A DNA stretch of 64,000 nucleotides from Hemicentrotus pulcherrimus (GCA_003118195.1 BEXV01000009.1:83216-147215), one strand, 5' to 3'; shown: positions 1 through 12,679, counted from the first letter of the stretch. Program-made: numbers and translations. Notes: generated by a model not told the origin, from the letters alone.

Positions 1-76
1 ATTCCTTCATATATGTGTCAAAGAGCATGGCGTTACTGATCCCGATACCACAGAACGTCAGATAAGTCTCCAAGAG
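1..76 (-). CDS. PDE11-like phosphodiesterase, exon 3 (partial; end of GAF-A)
   Basis: Third visible exon of the minus-strand PDE11-type gene, cut off by the window edge. It is preceded by a pyrimidine-rich acceptor ending CTTTTCAG (84-77) and reads from 76 in phase 0, matching the phase-0 donor of exon 2. It encodes 25 complete residues that include TFCGIGISNAMLF. This closely resembles the last strand and helix of GAF-A in PDE11/PDE5 proteins (family pattern YLPFCGIAISNAQLF). Joined to exon 2, the reading runs DDEK-LLETYL, where vertebrate PDE11A has DDEKVMQMYL, so no residues are missing. The exon continues beyond coordinate 1. GAF-B and the catalytic HD domain are not in the window. Confidence 0.9.
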
Positions 77-197
77 CTGAAAAGTAAAATACAAAAAGAA
101 AATATACGATTTATCATTTGTGTGTGTTGCGTAAGCGTATGCGTGGGCTTGTAATATGAGCGAGGACATAATACAAAGAAAAGTCCTGAGAAAGAAA

Positions 198-242
198 GTC
201 CTCGGATAGCATTACAATAGTCCTCGGATAGCATTACAATAG
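198..242. repeat. 21-bp tandem repeat, about two copies
   Basis: The unit AGTCCTCGGATAGCATTACAA occurs at 198-218 and 219-239 and is followed by a partial, diverged third start (AGTCCTCTGATG). It lies inside PDE intron 2, about 120 bp from exon 3. Confidence 0.85.
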
Positions 243-340
243 TCCTCTGATGTCAAACCAAAGAGACCAGTCTTATTACAATTACATTAGGCTTCTGAGG
301 ACGAACATAAGCTGTCCTCGTTTGGAAAGCTGTACACAGA

Positions 341-422
341 TTCGCCCGAGTGTGTGGGTGCGCGTGTGTGTGTGCGTATTTTTCGCCCGAGTGTGTGGGT
401 GCGCGTGTGTGTGTGCGTATTT
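341..422. repeat. 41-bp tandem duplication with TG-rich core
   Basis: Two almost identical 41-bp units (341-381 and 382-422) begin TTCGCCCGAGTGTGTGGGTG and end in a GT run. A short open frame across it is low-complexity and not a gene. Confidence 0.85.
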
Positions 423-878
423 GAGTGTTTGAGAGACGAAAATATCATGACTTGAAAACAAAACACAATGTAAAATGAGTAAATCTAGGATTTCGATTAC
501 AGGATTACCACATGGGTTACCACTAAGCGCTGCTATTCCCAGACAAAATTACTCGTAGCGACCGCTTATCTCCGGACACCTGCTTTTCTGGAATGTTACC
601 ACCACCAATGTGTTTGTTCGTGGGGTAATAAGGGAACTTTAAGAAGGTAAGTTGTCCTGGAGGTAGTTACCCAAGTGTATAGATGTTTGGCCCCATGGGA
701 AGTAGTTCTAGGAACATATTTTGCGGGGTTAGTTGCACACCGATAATATTCCTAGTTGGTGATTGTCTTGGAAGATGTTCTCGCGGGGGGAGTTGTCCGG
801 ATACGCATGCACAGAGTTTATCCTTGCATAGTCATTACAAATTAAGGTACCAATAAGCGGAGCTTGTTTTTGTTTCAG

Positions 879-960
879 GAGGAACGTCAAGCCTACCTGT
901 GCAGATTAATGGATACAGAGGGCTTGGGTGTCTTAATTCACAACATATCACCAATACATG
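879..960 (+). other. Possible plus-strand exon-like segment (weak)
   Basis: An 82-bp block has a good acceptor on its left (TTTTTGTTTCAG, ending 878) and a good donor on its right (GTAAGC at 961). It stays open in frame 1, reading EERQAYLCRL and onward for 27 codons. It lies antisense inside PDE intron 2. I do not recognise the peptide and see no partner exon. Paired splice-like signals of this quality occur by chance in a window this size, so this is only a candidate. Confidence 0.12.
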
Positions 961-1040
961 GTAAGCAAACTAATGCCAATGGCTTCTCCTTAATGCATCT
1001 CACCTTACATTTTCCCGTCTGATATAAATCACGAATTCCG

Positions 1041-1245
1041 AGGTTTGAGGGGGAGGGGGAGTTTGGAGGGGGAGGAGTAGGGGTGGGAGGAGGAGGGGGT
1101 AGGGGAAATGAGGGGGGGTGAGGGTGTGATGGAGGGAGAGGAAGGGAAAAGAGAAGGTGAGAGGGAGGGAGGAAACGAGGGGAAAAGAAAGAAGGGCAGA
1201 GGGAGGGAGCAGAGAGGGAGAGGGAAATGGGGGAGGAAAGGAGCA
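1041..1245. repeat. Purine-rich (G/A) tract with many G-runs
   Basis: About 200 bp is almost purely purine on the plus strand. It has repeated runs of 4-7 G separated by short A-containing spacers, then GAGRG repeats. Plus is the template strand of the PDE gene, so the transcript is pyrimidine-rich here. Open frames on both strands give only G/E/R/K-rich or P/S/L-rich low-complexity peptides. Confidence 0.85.
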
Positions 1246-3520
1246 CGGTTACATTTTCAACTTTTCCACATTCTACCCACGTATACATACATCCCATCTC
1301 TACTCAACATTATTTCATTCTTGGTCGTTCTGTAAAGCTCTCTGCCTCTTCCAGATATGATGGCGTCTCTGCTTGTAAAACTGAGAATCAATCATTTGGT
1401 TATATATCGGGAGAAATGACGCGGTGAATTTCCCTAGAGATCCATCGCCGTCGCAGTCCCATTATCCGATGCTCAAGAGAAGAACTATACCGAACTTCTC
1501 AAATATGTAAACAGAGGACACCTTATACCTAAACATATTGATTTATAACAATATAATGTGCTGGCTCGGACATTAGGTCCAGCACTTGCGGGGTGGATGA
1601 TTATCGCAAACCATAATTTTTCGAGTCACCCAGGAAGCCGATTTATGAGTCTGCAGCTGAAATGCGCAAGTTTGTCAAAGTTTCATCTAAATGTTGGAAA
1701 CTATTATTGACCATAAGGTATCAAAAGATGAGCAGCACTGAACAAAAATCTGATATTTTATTATTGTGTGCACTACAAAAAAAATAATCTAATCGCTTAA
1801 TTAGTTTGCTGTGTTGAAAACTCGGATGAACAACAACTAATTCAAAGAATGATAAATGGTGTTACATGATTATTTAAAGTAAAGGTTTTAGTTTCCCTTG
1901 TAGAATCAAAATAAATATAATCTTGATACGATTTGTTGGCAAACTACATCATAATAATCAGGTGTCAAACGAAAGGTTGTAAAATTAGACGCGCAAAATT
2001 TGCAGTTTGCTTTGATAAATAGTTATCTCGAGAATGAGACCAAATAAAAAGTTTCATAGTTTTAAGCATATTATGGGTTCCGGTTGGCGACTGACAGCGA
2101 AATAAGCTAGATCTCAAGACCAATCTCGAGATCAAACTTTTGTATATCTCATTAAATGTCACGGTCGAAAATTGGACCTTATCTACAGTATGTATCTTCT
2201 ACCTTGATATGATATAAAATCGTTATTCCAGGATAAATATAAAAATAGAAACGTGTTTTTACAGTTTCCTTGTCTGTATCCATTCACCACAATGCAATCA
2301 ATCCATAAAACATGTTGTTGTTGGCGCCATTAACGTGCGAAGTTATCGGGATAAAGATAAATGTGTCTCTGAAACGTTGTTAATTCAGATTTTCTTTGTT
2401 TTTTCTCGTCGCGTACGCGTGAAGCAGACATGTATACTGCCAAAAGAGGGAGTCCATTTCGTCCTCATTTGAACGGGGAGACAGCAAGCTGGAATCATAT
2501 TTTATTTACACGTGGCTAAGTTTAGAGGAAGAGAATACGGCGCGATAATAAAATGCAGCTGACTTGATTTCCGCTATCGATCGGTCACGGCAGGATCGAT
2601 AGGACAAGTGGTTCACATTTTCACAGCTAAGCGCTAAACAGAGGCTGGGTAGACCGTAGTTGCCATGCTATGTCTAATGTGTTGTTTCCAAAAAAAGACA
2701 TGCTAGTATAATTCAAAATCTCATATCAACTGTAGATGAAGAAGAAAAAAAACATTAATAATGTATATTCAAATTATATAATATGACTTGTAAATGCATG
2801 TAATAAACGTCTTTTATGTCATCATAATAAAGTACTCTCGGTAATTTAAAAGCAGAAATTGTGCATTTCATATCCTTTTTATTACTAAAACCATTCAAAT
2901 CATATTCTTGAGTTATCTATGAGTAAACTGACACTCGATTTTACAAATGTTGTATTTCTTTGTTTACAAATCACATCTCAATATTAATTCCAGGTTTATT
3001 ACATACACAAAATTAACATTGTTATCTCAATTCATTAAATATTAACACTTACAGGGTATGTCCAAAAAATCATTGTTTTCTAGATTAATTCGTAAAAATT
3101 CAAAACAAAAACAAAAAGAAAACTTACAAATAATCAAGCAAACACTGTGCTCTCTATTTAATAATTTATATCATCTGTTTTGAAATAGAGAAAAAAGAAA
3201 TTGCTTTACGTCTTAGTATTTTTAAATATCATAATGATATTATCGAAAGTCTAAAGCGTTCTTACATGTAAAGCCAAATCTCCAATCGAACATTTTCTGT
3301 TAAGGAAGACAGATTTAAACAAAAAGAGAAATTCTCATCTTGTCACCGTGCAAAAAAAACCACCCCACTTGGAACAGAGTTCTTGCCCCATTAGCGCTCG
3401 AGAAGATGATAAAGTCTGTCGAAGTAATTTCCAGAGATATTCGTTATCAAGGGGACATTATCCATTGACAGGTCCCATGTGTAACATAACGAGGACCTTA
3501 AATGTCAGATTCAACCCCAA

Positions 3521-3550
3521 TGACGTCACTATGACGTGTCGCCTAGCAAC
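3521..3550. promoter_or_regulatory. CRE + CRE half-site + RFX X-box cluster
   Basis: A full palindromic cAMP-response element, TGACGTCA, is at 3521-3528. A second CRE-like site, TGACGTG, is at 3532-3538. Directly after it is GTCGCCTAGCAAC (3538-3550), which fits the RFX X-box consensus GTNRCC-N-RGYAAC exactly. All three lie within 30 bp of AT-rich intron 2. CREB/ATF and RFX sites are known to work side by side, as in the X1/X2 boxes of MHC class II promoters. Function here is inferred from sequence only. Confidence 0.5.
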
Positions 3551-5059
3551 AGATGTACAGTGTACAGAGTCCGATAAAACTTGTGCTTTGGTTTATATTG
3601 TCCAAAAAAAAAACGCAAGGGATAATTATCAAGTGCGACTATTTTTCACGAAGACGACATGAACTTGAAATTGAAATGGTCTATAAAGCGAAGGTTTCAA
3701 ATTGATGCCAGGTCATTGGACAGTGGTGCATTAAGAGAAGTCTTTTGGGGATGTAGTTATTTTTTTTCTTCATCTCCTTTTATTCACTTCCTCTACTAGT
3801 GATTTTTTTTATCAGCATTAAGAATAGCAAGGCATGATAGTTTGTAGAACTGCATACAGGTGGATGAGTCCCTACCAATTCAACAACTTCATCATGTTCC
3901 GAAAATGGAAGTGGATGTAAACTTAACCAAATTATGCAAAAAAGATGTAGGTGGTAATCAAATTTTCTTTTAACACACTCTAATCAAATTTCAAATTAGG
4001 AGTGGCAAAAAAATAGAAGAAAAGTGCACTTTTAACATCCGGTCAAAAGAAATCAAGACGAACTATATTTCATATGCGGATTAACACTTGTTATTCCCCT
4101 CTAGCAGTGAACAGGTTAAAATGCATGTCGCCTTGAGAAAATATGGAATTCTTGATGTTTTCTTAATGATTTTTGATGTGATCGGTTTATTTATACACGT
4201 CACATAAACGGAATACCCACGTATTCAACCATGTTAAGCTTTAATGCTACATGTTTATTTTTACATCTTCTCGGAAAGTTTAAGTAGGCCTACAGACTGA
4301 ACAGCCATTACAAAAAGAGGAATACTAAACATTATAGAACGTTATAATTTGTGCGGAATGTTTTATACACTGATCATCGAAAGAAGTGAATTGCATCTGC
4401 TTAATGAAAAGGGAAATATATTTGAATTCATTTTTTATCGCATGAAAAAAGGGTTACATTAATCACAAAAAAAAAGTTAAAAGAACAGGAACTAAAGTAA
4501 ATAGAATAATATCCTGTACACACCCAAAAAAAAAAATCATATAAGAACAAATGGGCGCAATGTTTCAATAATGCATGCGAGTCTACAAATCAAAATGAAA
4601 AACAACAATTACTAGGCCTATGACAAAAGGTGGAATCAACGATTAACAAAAATCTCATTCCTATTTATTCTTCTTGACTAATTTGAAACTTTTTTTACAC
4701 GAGCGAAATAAAATAACAGTGAAAAACACATTACAACAACAAATTATTGATAATGGTTGATACACTAGTTCAAATGGAGCTCGAATTTAGATCTAGTATG
4801 TCCGGTATTAATCGAGCTCATTTTAATATATATGTGTAGATAAGATAAAGGAGTGCCCTTTCAAACTATTTCTGTGATATAATATTTTGTTTTTTTCCAC
4901 TTGTTATCAAGGGAAGGCGACTAAAGATAGCTTTTCAAATAATTTCACCTACTAGAGGATTTAGTGGCCTAAACTCTTCCTTATAACTTTTAACTGGAAA
5001 AGCATTCCTTAAAGGAACAGTCATTATTGGTATCATTATTGTCAAGATTATTTGTATGA

Positions 5060-5178
5060 CTTTTTATTATTAATATTATTATTATCGTTTTTATTATTAT
5101 CATTATTATCACTATTATTATATTCATCATTATTGTTACTATTAGCATCATCAGTAGTAGTAGCAGAAGTAGTAGAAT

Positions 5179-5214
<36 letters not shown>

Positions 5215-5255
5215 AAGTAGCAGTAGTAGTAGTAGTAGTAGTAGTAGTAGTTTTG
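5060..5255. repeat. ATT and AGT trinucleotide microsatellites
   Basis: An imperfect ATT/ATC run (about 5065-5140) passes directly into a long AGT/GTA run (about 5150-5251). Open frames through it on both strands encode only poly-T, poly-V, poly-L or poly-Y and are not genes. Confidence 0.95.
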
Positions 5256-5534
5256 TTGTTCTTTTTTTTGTACATTATCATAATGCTTCACCTGATTCTT
5301 GGTATATACATGTAGGAATATATGAGGTATGAGAAAAAGATGAGAGACAAAGATATTGAAATTGGAGGAGGAAATACGATACTGTAATGACAAAGTGACG
5401 CGTTCTTTGTCTGACTAGGACTGAACGATACCGTGGTTGATGTCCGACTTCCTGTCTTGATGACATCGAGTGAGTCTCATAAAATAATGTTCACGGAAAG
5501 GCCGCAGGAAAGAGTTCAAGTGAACTTCATATTC

Positions 5535-5715
5535 CATCTCTATTTCCTCATTCCCTCTTTCTTCCTCTCCCTCCCTCTCTTTCTCCTTTCTCTCGGCCCT
5601 CTCTCTTTCACTAAATTTGGTTCTTCTTACACCCCCCCCCCTCACTCTCTCTTTTTTTGTCTTTCCTCTCCCGCTCTTTCTCTGTCCATATTTCTCTCCA
5701 ATAATCCCTCTCTCT

Positions 5716-5756
<41 letters not shown>

Positions 5757-5765
5757 TTCTCCAGA
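5535..5765. repeat. Pyrimidine tract with (CT)n core
   Basis: Long C/T-rich stretch with a nearly pure CT run around 5706-5760 and a C run near 5631-5641. It is low complexity. The open frame across it (L/S/F-rich) is a composition artefact. Confidence 0.95.
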
Positions 5766-8700
5766 ATTTCACTTCTAAAGTTTAAAAAAAAAAAAGCCCA
5801 AATATTTATTACCAAACACACGTTGGCTTAAAACGTATAGTAGGATTTTCTTGTAAACGAAAGCGTTTCGTTATATAGGATTTCGCCTGCATAATGTTCA
5901 GACACAAACATGACTTATTCAGTGCATTGATACGAAGATACACATTATTCTCGACCTCCGTTTACCCTATATCAAATGTAGATATTTGAATGGATGTATA
6001 ATATCTTGACATTAGATCTAAGGTTTAATTGGATTTAGAGGAAGGACTAAATTCCATATAGGGTATTGGCAAGTGACCTTTGTGTTCTCGTTTGCTTCCT
6101 TTTCAAATTATCCGACATGTCGGTTCTCTTGTCCGCTATCTATTGAGAAAGGAAAACATGCAAAGATCATTTAATTATAAGAGCGCATTCATAATAAAAC
6201 CCATTTGGTAAATCTAAAGCGTTCTGGTTGGGACTCAATAATTAAATTGCAATCCAAATTCGTATATTAATGCAATTACAATTATGAGAGTTGCTGAGAT
6301 GTTTCATTTGGATTTTTACAAGGTTTGTCATTTTAATATCACAATGTGATTAGTGTTGAAGACTTTGCAATGGATAGTGATATCAAGAACAATGGGATCC
6401 GATATATTTTTACATATTCATGTTCACTGTTTTGAAGAAATCGAATATGAAGTACAAATTCATAAATGTCATAAATCATTAACAAGAACTCATATGCCAC
6501 ACGGCCCAGTAAGTAGCATACGACAACAAACGTTAACACGTTGATGAGGTAGGTAAAGCGATTTAAGCCGTTCTTGATAAGAAGAGATGGAAACTCTAAC
6601 TCTACAAGAACATTTCCGACGTCATTTTACTAACGGATGCCATAGGTCCCTGGGCTGTCAAGCTCACTGGCATCCGAGACATCGATGTCATTTGGCGGGA
6701 ATTTTAATCTAAGACCAGACGTCGGAAAATATTGCAACGTTATACATGAGATGATAGCATAGACTGCTGATGAGCTACAAATAGCCGCCTAAATCTTCCA
6801 GAGGACAGCTCCGGCTTTGGTGAAAATAAATCTGATACTTCGTCTGTTCAGGGCCAGCAGAACGGCATCAACTTTGTGTTAACGTATGTGAGTTCACACC
6901 CGCCTGGCTCAAAAGAGACTCTTTCAAAGATTGTATCACGAGGCATTCTATAAAATTCACAAAGTGCCATAGGCATAAGCCACAATGCCTTTGTCAGTAA
7001 GTTCTGAAATCCAATCGGTAAATTTAGCATAAATGGTATTGTGATCGGTGTCATCTCCGTTCTATCATATTGCTTCCATGTCCTTTGCAGCAAACTTAAG
7101 ATGACACGCTTGGCACTAAGCTACAACTTTCAGGCGTCAACCGCTGGCTTACAAGGATAAGAATTAATACTGGTCTTGACTCTTGACTATTTGATTTTAG
7201 TCTTCAAAGAAGTCTCATAATTATGATCTATTTCATCATGCTTGAGAGTGATCAACGATATCTAAGTAATATCAAATACAAACCGTATTTTCTTCTACTA
7301 CAGTGATATAGTTCTTTCATTAACGAAGACGTCCATGAAATGAAATAACAAATATCACTACAATCGATTCAAATTAATAATATCAAATATATCACGATCT
7401 ATCCACGCATCTCAAGTCATATTCGTGTATTATCATGTCCAATAAGTAACTAATTGTCTTTGAAAATGTACTCCTTTTGCAAAATAAAAATTAAGTGATC
7501 AAGAATAATGAATAAATGCATGATCGAACAACGCAGCAGAATACAACATGCACATGATTTAGGTCTGACTTCTTCTTTGATACTACAGTTTTTATAGGAC
7601 AACAGTTTTAACATTGTGCATCAATTTTACATATCGTTTTTCTTTTCTTTTCTTCAGTGCGATAGTCCTACTTCTTAAATAAAATTATACGCATCCAACT
7701 CGCCCACTGCTTAGAGTCGACGTGCTTATCATACATGAATATCAAACGTACAGATTTCAGATACGAGCTAAATACTAATGGATTTGATGTAGAAATAATG
7801 GCATAAATAACAAGCTGCGCATATGGAATGTCTATACACAACCTCTTAAGGGAGATCAATAGGATAGAGTGTTTGACGAATACTTTAATGATGCATAGAA
7901 GCTTCTTTTTTTCCTGCTCGTCTGGAAATATAATTATTAGGTAAAGTTAGAAAATATGTTTTCATTTCATTTAACAAAATGTCCAACGCACGCAGTGTTT
8001 TTTTTTTTAACATATTGAAAACAATTCAGCAATTGTAGTTGTATAAAAACAACGATATGAAATAACAAAGACCACAATATTCAATTAGGCGTAAACACTT
8101 TAGTCGCTTATAGCATACTCTTGAAATATCAACTTATGTCATTCTTAAACACTCGTATTGCGGGGCAGTCAAAATAATTGATGAAACAATTGATGTATTG
8201 CAATAAATATGTTCACATTTTCCGAATATGCCGGAACTAATGTGTAACCATAAATAATAATTGTTACGCACATAGTGCAACCAAGCATGTAGGTAGCATT
8301 TTTCGGCTGCATGACGTACAGATATAGGATCTGGCTTTACGTTTCATGATCAGGCCTGGGAAATCTTTTGAAAATTATTTTGTTTTTTAAAGAGAGACAT
8401 CCGGAAGTTTTGAATAAAATAGAAACTCTTTCTATGTTTGAAATCGATAGAAACAACCTCTCCGTCTTCATCTTCCACTATCTCCTAAAAGTTGAACGTA
8501 CATCAGAACAATACATATTGGTTGCTACAACCTGGATGAATAGTAGACACATCAATTAAGATCTCTACATCTAACTTGTCATTTTGCGAAGCAGAATACC
8601 TGATGCAGCCAATGAACCCGCGTTATCTTATGCTAACTCATTAAGGCTATATAACCACCAGAGAAGCATCGTCATTGTAATGCATTCCTCCTAGATGGTT

Positions 8701-9606
8701 AATTGGAACAGCCTTAAATCGCGGAGCAGTTATAAATAATCCACCCGGAAATTTTAAATCTTCAAGTCCCATACTGACTGCATGATTTTTTCATTAAATG
8801 TGAAGCTTGTCTGGATTCTCGGGTTAAGCTCAATCAAGATGTCTATATAGACGTCAATGAAAGCCCGATCGTAGAGGAGTAATTTTGGATGTATTGCGAT
8901 CTCCATTTCAGGATAGACGGAAGTCCTTTTTCTTTCTTTTATTTTGGTTAAAGTGAAAAGGTACTGCACTCTTTTGACCTGACGTAACAATTGAATTAAA
9001 TATGTTTCAAATGATTCATGTAAAGTATCGTTTTGGTCAACTATTATCAGGCAACGTTAAAGTTACATTATTAGCAATCTCTAAATGATAGTTTCGAAAT
9101 AGTTATTCAAAGTAAGACTATAATTGTCTCTACTTGGAGATTCCATTGTAATTGTTTAACAATTTGACAAAATCATAATCACTACAAATATACGATGATC
9201 ACTGTTTCTTAATCTTAATAATGTATACACTACTTATATACGAACTTTATACATTATGCATACATTTTCACACAATTTACGGGGGCAGTGATCCCTAATT
9301 TCAAAAATTGGAGGGGGTGCAAATAAAATGATCAGAAGCACTTGCTTCTCGGTTAATTATTGTACAAGGCCTGTTTGCCTTCACACCCCCTTCCCACCTC
9401 CCCATCGATTTTCTGAACAGTGCTCAGTATATTTCGCACCACATCTGTTTTTTTAAACATTACATTAATCTGGGAAACGTTCATTTCGATGCATCCTTAC
9501 TTCGAAATCATTCAAGTCAGGAGAATATGGCTGGGGCACGCAATCACCCCAATCAACCTCCCCCAAGTGATATCGACGCCCTTACAATGAAACCCAATAG
9601 CCTTAC

Positions 9607-9762
9607 CTTTTCGTCATCCGCAGAAAATGTTGCCCCTGTAACCTTGTTGATGACCAGCGCCACACCGATGACGTCATCCTCACTGTTTCTGATTGGCAGA
9701 CACAGAAGGGATTCCGCTCTGGACCCGAGGTTGGGTTGTACGTCATTCAAACATGGCGGTTC
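9607..9762 (-). CDS. PDE11-like phosphodiesterase, exon 2 (core of GAF-A)
   Basis: A 156-bp, 52-codon exon in phase 0 on both sides. The acceptor is CTGTCTGTTTCCAG, ending at 9763, and the donor is AAG|GTAAGG at 9606. It encodes the heart of the first GAF domain: SLLCLPIRN followed by VIGVALVINK and FSADDEK. The GAF signature NKX5FX3DE is complete (N, K, F, D and E at residues 418, 419, 425, 429 and 430, counting from the ATG at 36125). This motif is characteristic of cyclic-nucleotide-binding GAF domains of PDE2/5/6/10/11. The exon aligns without gaps with the vertebrate PDE11A block beginning DRRFNDEI, although the usual RFN reads CLN here. GAF-A of PDEs acts as a regulatory or dimerisation module in the cytosol. 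Confidence is high because both junctions restore a continuous domain. Confidence 0.93.
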
Positions 9763-12251
9763 CTGGAAACAGACAGACAGGGATGACAAGATGCAAATAT
9801 TACATTTTTTTTTCTCCAACTGACGACATGGTAAGTTTTGTCATGTAGCTGTGTGGATCCAGCAGAATATGGTTAGAAAATTAGAATCAATTCCATCACG
9901 GTAATTGCTTATTTTTGGTTATATTTTGTAGCTGATGATAACATGAATATTCATTCAGCTTTGACATCTCAACTTTAATAAACGATGTTTGAATCATTTT
10001 TAATCAACCACAACACCGAGATGGAGCCCTAAACGACACTTGTCTGCACCAATCACTTATTCTTGACCTTTAACAACAACATGGAACTGATAGAACACAG
10101 TGGTTACCTTACCACCCCCTCTTATTACCCCATCCATACGTACACGCCCTTATCCCTCACTCATACCGACCATCATTCACAAACACACACTACCTCTTCC
10201 CTCCTTCGTTTCTTTATAAGCCGGCCAGACAAAAGAGGGGTTAGCAAAATTGGAAGAGTTGCATGCAACAAAAATCGAAGTGAAGACACTGCATGCAGAG
10301 ATTTTGTCACGTAGTATCATACTCTGTGGAAAACATCAGCGTCACACAACCCAAAAGAGAAATGAACGCAATAAGGGCTTCACGAAAAAAAGGTCTCCCG
10401 TCATGTGGACTCGCAATAATGTTGTATATTATGTGCTGTCTCTCCTTAAAAACCACTGCAAAATTTTGTGAAGATCTTGGAAAAGCACAACCACACAATT
10501 TCAACATCATAGCCAACCATCTTCAGCATGAAGGGTAACATAATTTGCTAAGATGCGCATCAGATTCACGGTAAATTTTTTAATGAAATAGCTACGAGAT
10601 ACAAATTAGTCTTTCTTTGACCCTGTGTTGAAATAACTTTTTCATCCAAACTTCCCCTGACAGCTACGCCAAGCTATCCCTAAGACAATTAGCAATTAAA
10701 AAACCGGTTAAATCACCTACGACAATCATCAACATGAAAATTGCCCCTGTGGGATCGGCGAAGGTTATCCTAAATGAGCATATACCATATCGCTCTTCGG
10801 GGTTCATAACTCTTCGACTATATAATATCTTGGTGGTAATTGTCCAATATAGGAGGGCATAAGACTATTCGGTTATCACGTCCTGACGTTAAGATTGTAA
10901 TTGTCCTGGAGATAATCGATTGGGGGAGCGAAAGGGAGTGAAGGTACGGTATCTGAGAAATGAGATAGTGGGTTCGAGGTCATTGTCCTAAGAATCACCT
11001 CTCTACCTGACTTGCAGACGATTATGTTAAGTAGTCACTGTCTCACATCATATTAGAAGATTAAAATGTAGGAATCAGTGTATAACATGGTCATTCAGTC
11101 ATTATGACACTCCAAAGTGCACTGACAGGTAAACTAAATAATATGAAGAAGAAAAAAAATCTGCTCACGGAGGCCTAAAATACATTTTCTCTCAGCCCAA
11201 GAATCATAGGCTCAAAGAATTTGAAAAGAGGTTGAATTGATGGAAGAATGTGTTTACAGAATTGAGCCTTGCGTCAGTCCGAATCCCTGAAGTAATTACC
11301 AATCTCAAAATGTCTTTACACACCATCCTTTTTATATCTTCTTTGAAAGCTTGAATTAACATGAACAGAAGCACGAAGCGTAAGAGCTCCATTAATACAT
11401 GGAAAAAACAAACATCACACGACGCCCAGGGGAAACTCCATATTCAACGTTTCCAGAGAAAAAAACCTGGACAATCGTAATCATACAGAAGAATGACACC
11501 CTGTTTAGTTATTGATATTCCCATGACGAATAGTAAATACAAAAGCAACCCCGCCTACAGCATGTATCAGTACACCATGCGTTAAGGATTGTATACATTT
11601 TGTTCAATTCTAGAACCAGTCGAGAGGTTTGTACTGGCGTCAAACAACTCATATCGCACTTGATAATAAGAACAAAACTTTATAAGTACTCAGGATTAGC
11701 TTATGTGCCTGAATCAAAATGTATGTCAAAATACTTTTGAGTTCTACTTTTACAGGGTATTCGAAATCTAGTCTAGATTTAGCTTTGTTTGTCCCTAGGA
11801 ATGACGTATTACTTTACAATTGCTTTGGAAATAATACATGCAGATATACATATCAAAATACTTTTACTAGGTGACAGTAATGTGTATATATTATCATCCA
11901 ATCATTGCTTTTCTCCTTTTGGTTCGAGGAGGAATTGGTTTAGGTCTGACGACGATTCTTAGTTTCTCCATTTTATTTTTTCACAATGCATTGAAAGGCA
12001 TTTGCAAAACGCAATTCTGAAAAAAATAAAAGTATCACGATAACACGTATGTGCACAGAAGGCTGGAAGATAAAATACAAATAAAATATAACAACATTCC
12101 CATGTTCTGTACTTGGAATGAAGGAAGAAACAGGATGGAAGCTTTCCCATATACCAATTGATGTATTGCAAAAGATTTGATGAGGGAATCAGTACCATAA
12201 ATCTCTTGCATAATGTGGTGTACAGTCGATGTAAGTTAGTGATCTCCGTTC

Positions 12252-12278
12252 TATATATATATATATATATATATATAA
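12252..12278. repeat. (TA)n microsatellite
   Basis: About 13 perfect TA dinucleotides. Confidence 0.97.
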
Positions 12279-12679
12279 GAGTGCAATCATCATCACTCTA
12301 ACTATAAGAGCCGTCTTCTTTATTAGAGTATCCATCAATATTTCGGGATGAATGAGTGGCCCAGTGCATGCTGAAGGCGAGGCGGATATCTTTTTTTACC
12401 AAGTCATATTCTGTTGGCATTTGGTTAAATTTTCTTTATAATGTGTACAACGTTTGACTGAGAATGGAGAAGTTGAAAATATTTTTTGTTCAAAGAGAGA
12501 AATAGCATTTCCGAAAAAAGGGTCTATTACGTAATTAGATAAATATGAGTTGTGTAAAGATACATGCAAACATACATATTCAATGATTTGGCGTGGTAAT
12601 TGTGTGGTCTATTACCTTGCCGATTATGAGATTAAATGACAATTTTCTTTTCTTCAATCTTCCATTATAATTGCATGGG

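Larger units (their letters stand above)
77..9606 (-). other. Intron 2 of the PDE11-like gene
   Basis: A 9,530-bp intron with donor GTAAGG at 9606-9601 and acceptor TTTTCAG at 83-77. Both flanking exons are in phase 0. It contains short tandem repeats near 200-420, a purine-rich tract at 1041-1245, a CRE/X-box cluster at 3521-3550, ATT/AGT trinucleotide repeats near 5.1 kb and a pyrimidine tract near 5.6 kb. The remaining stretches (about 1250-3500, 3560-5050 and 5770-9600) are AT-rich, and I see no convincing gene in them. Confidence 0.85.

Noticed and set aside
341..422. Possible CRISPR-like direct repeats
   Set aside because: Two head-to-tail 41-bp copies with no spacers: a simple tandem duplication in a eukaryotic intron.
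5048..5393. Open frames on both strands near 5.05-5.4 kb
   Set aside because: They translate the AGT/ATT trinucleotide repeat into homopolymers (poly-T, poly-V, poly-Y).
9527..9823. Plus-strand 98-codon open frame over PDE exon 2
   Set aside because: It is the antisense shadow of exon 2; the minus-strand reading shows a conserved GAF motif and splice sites.
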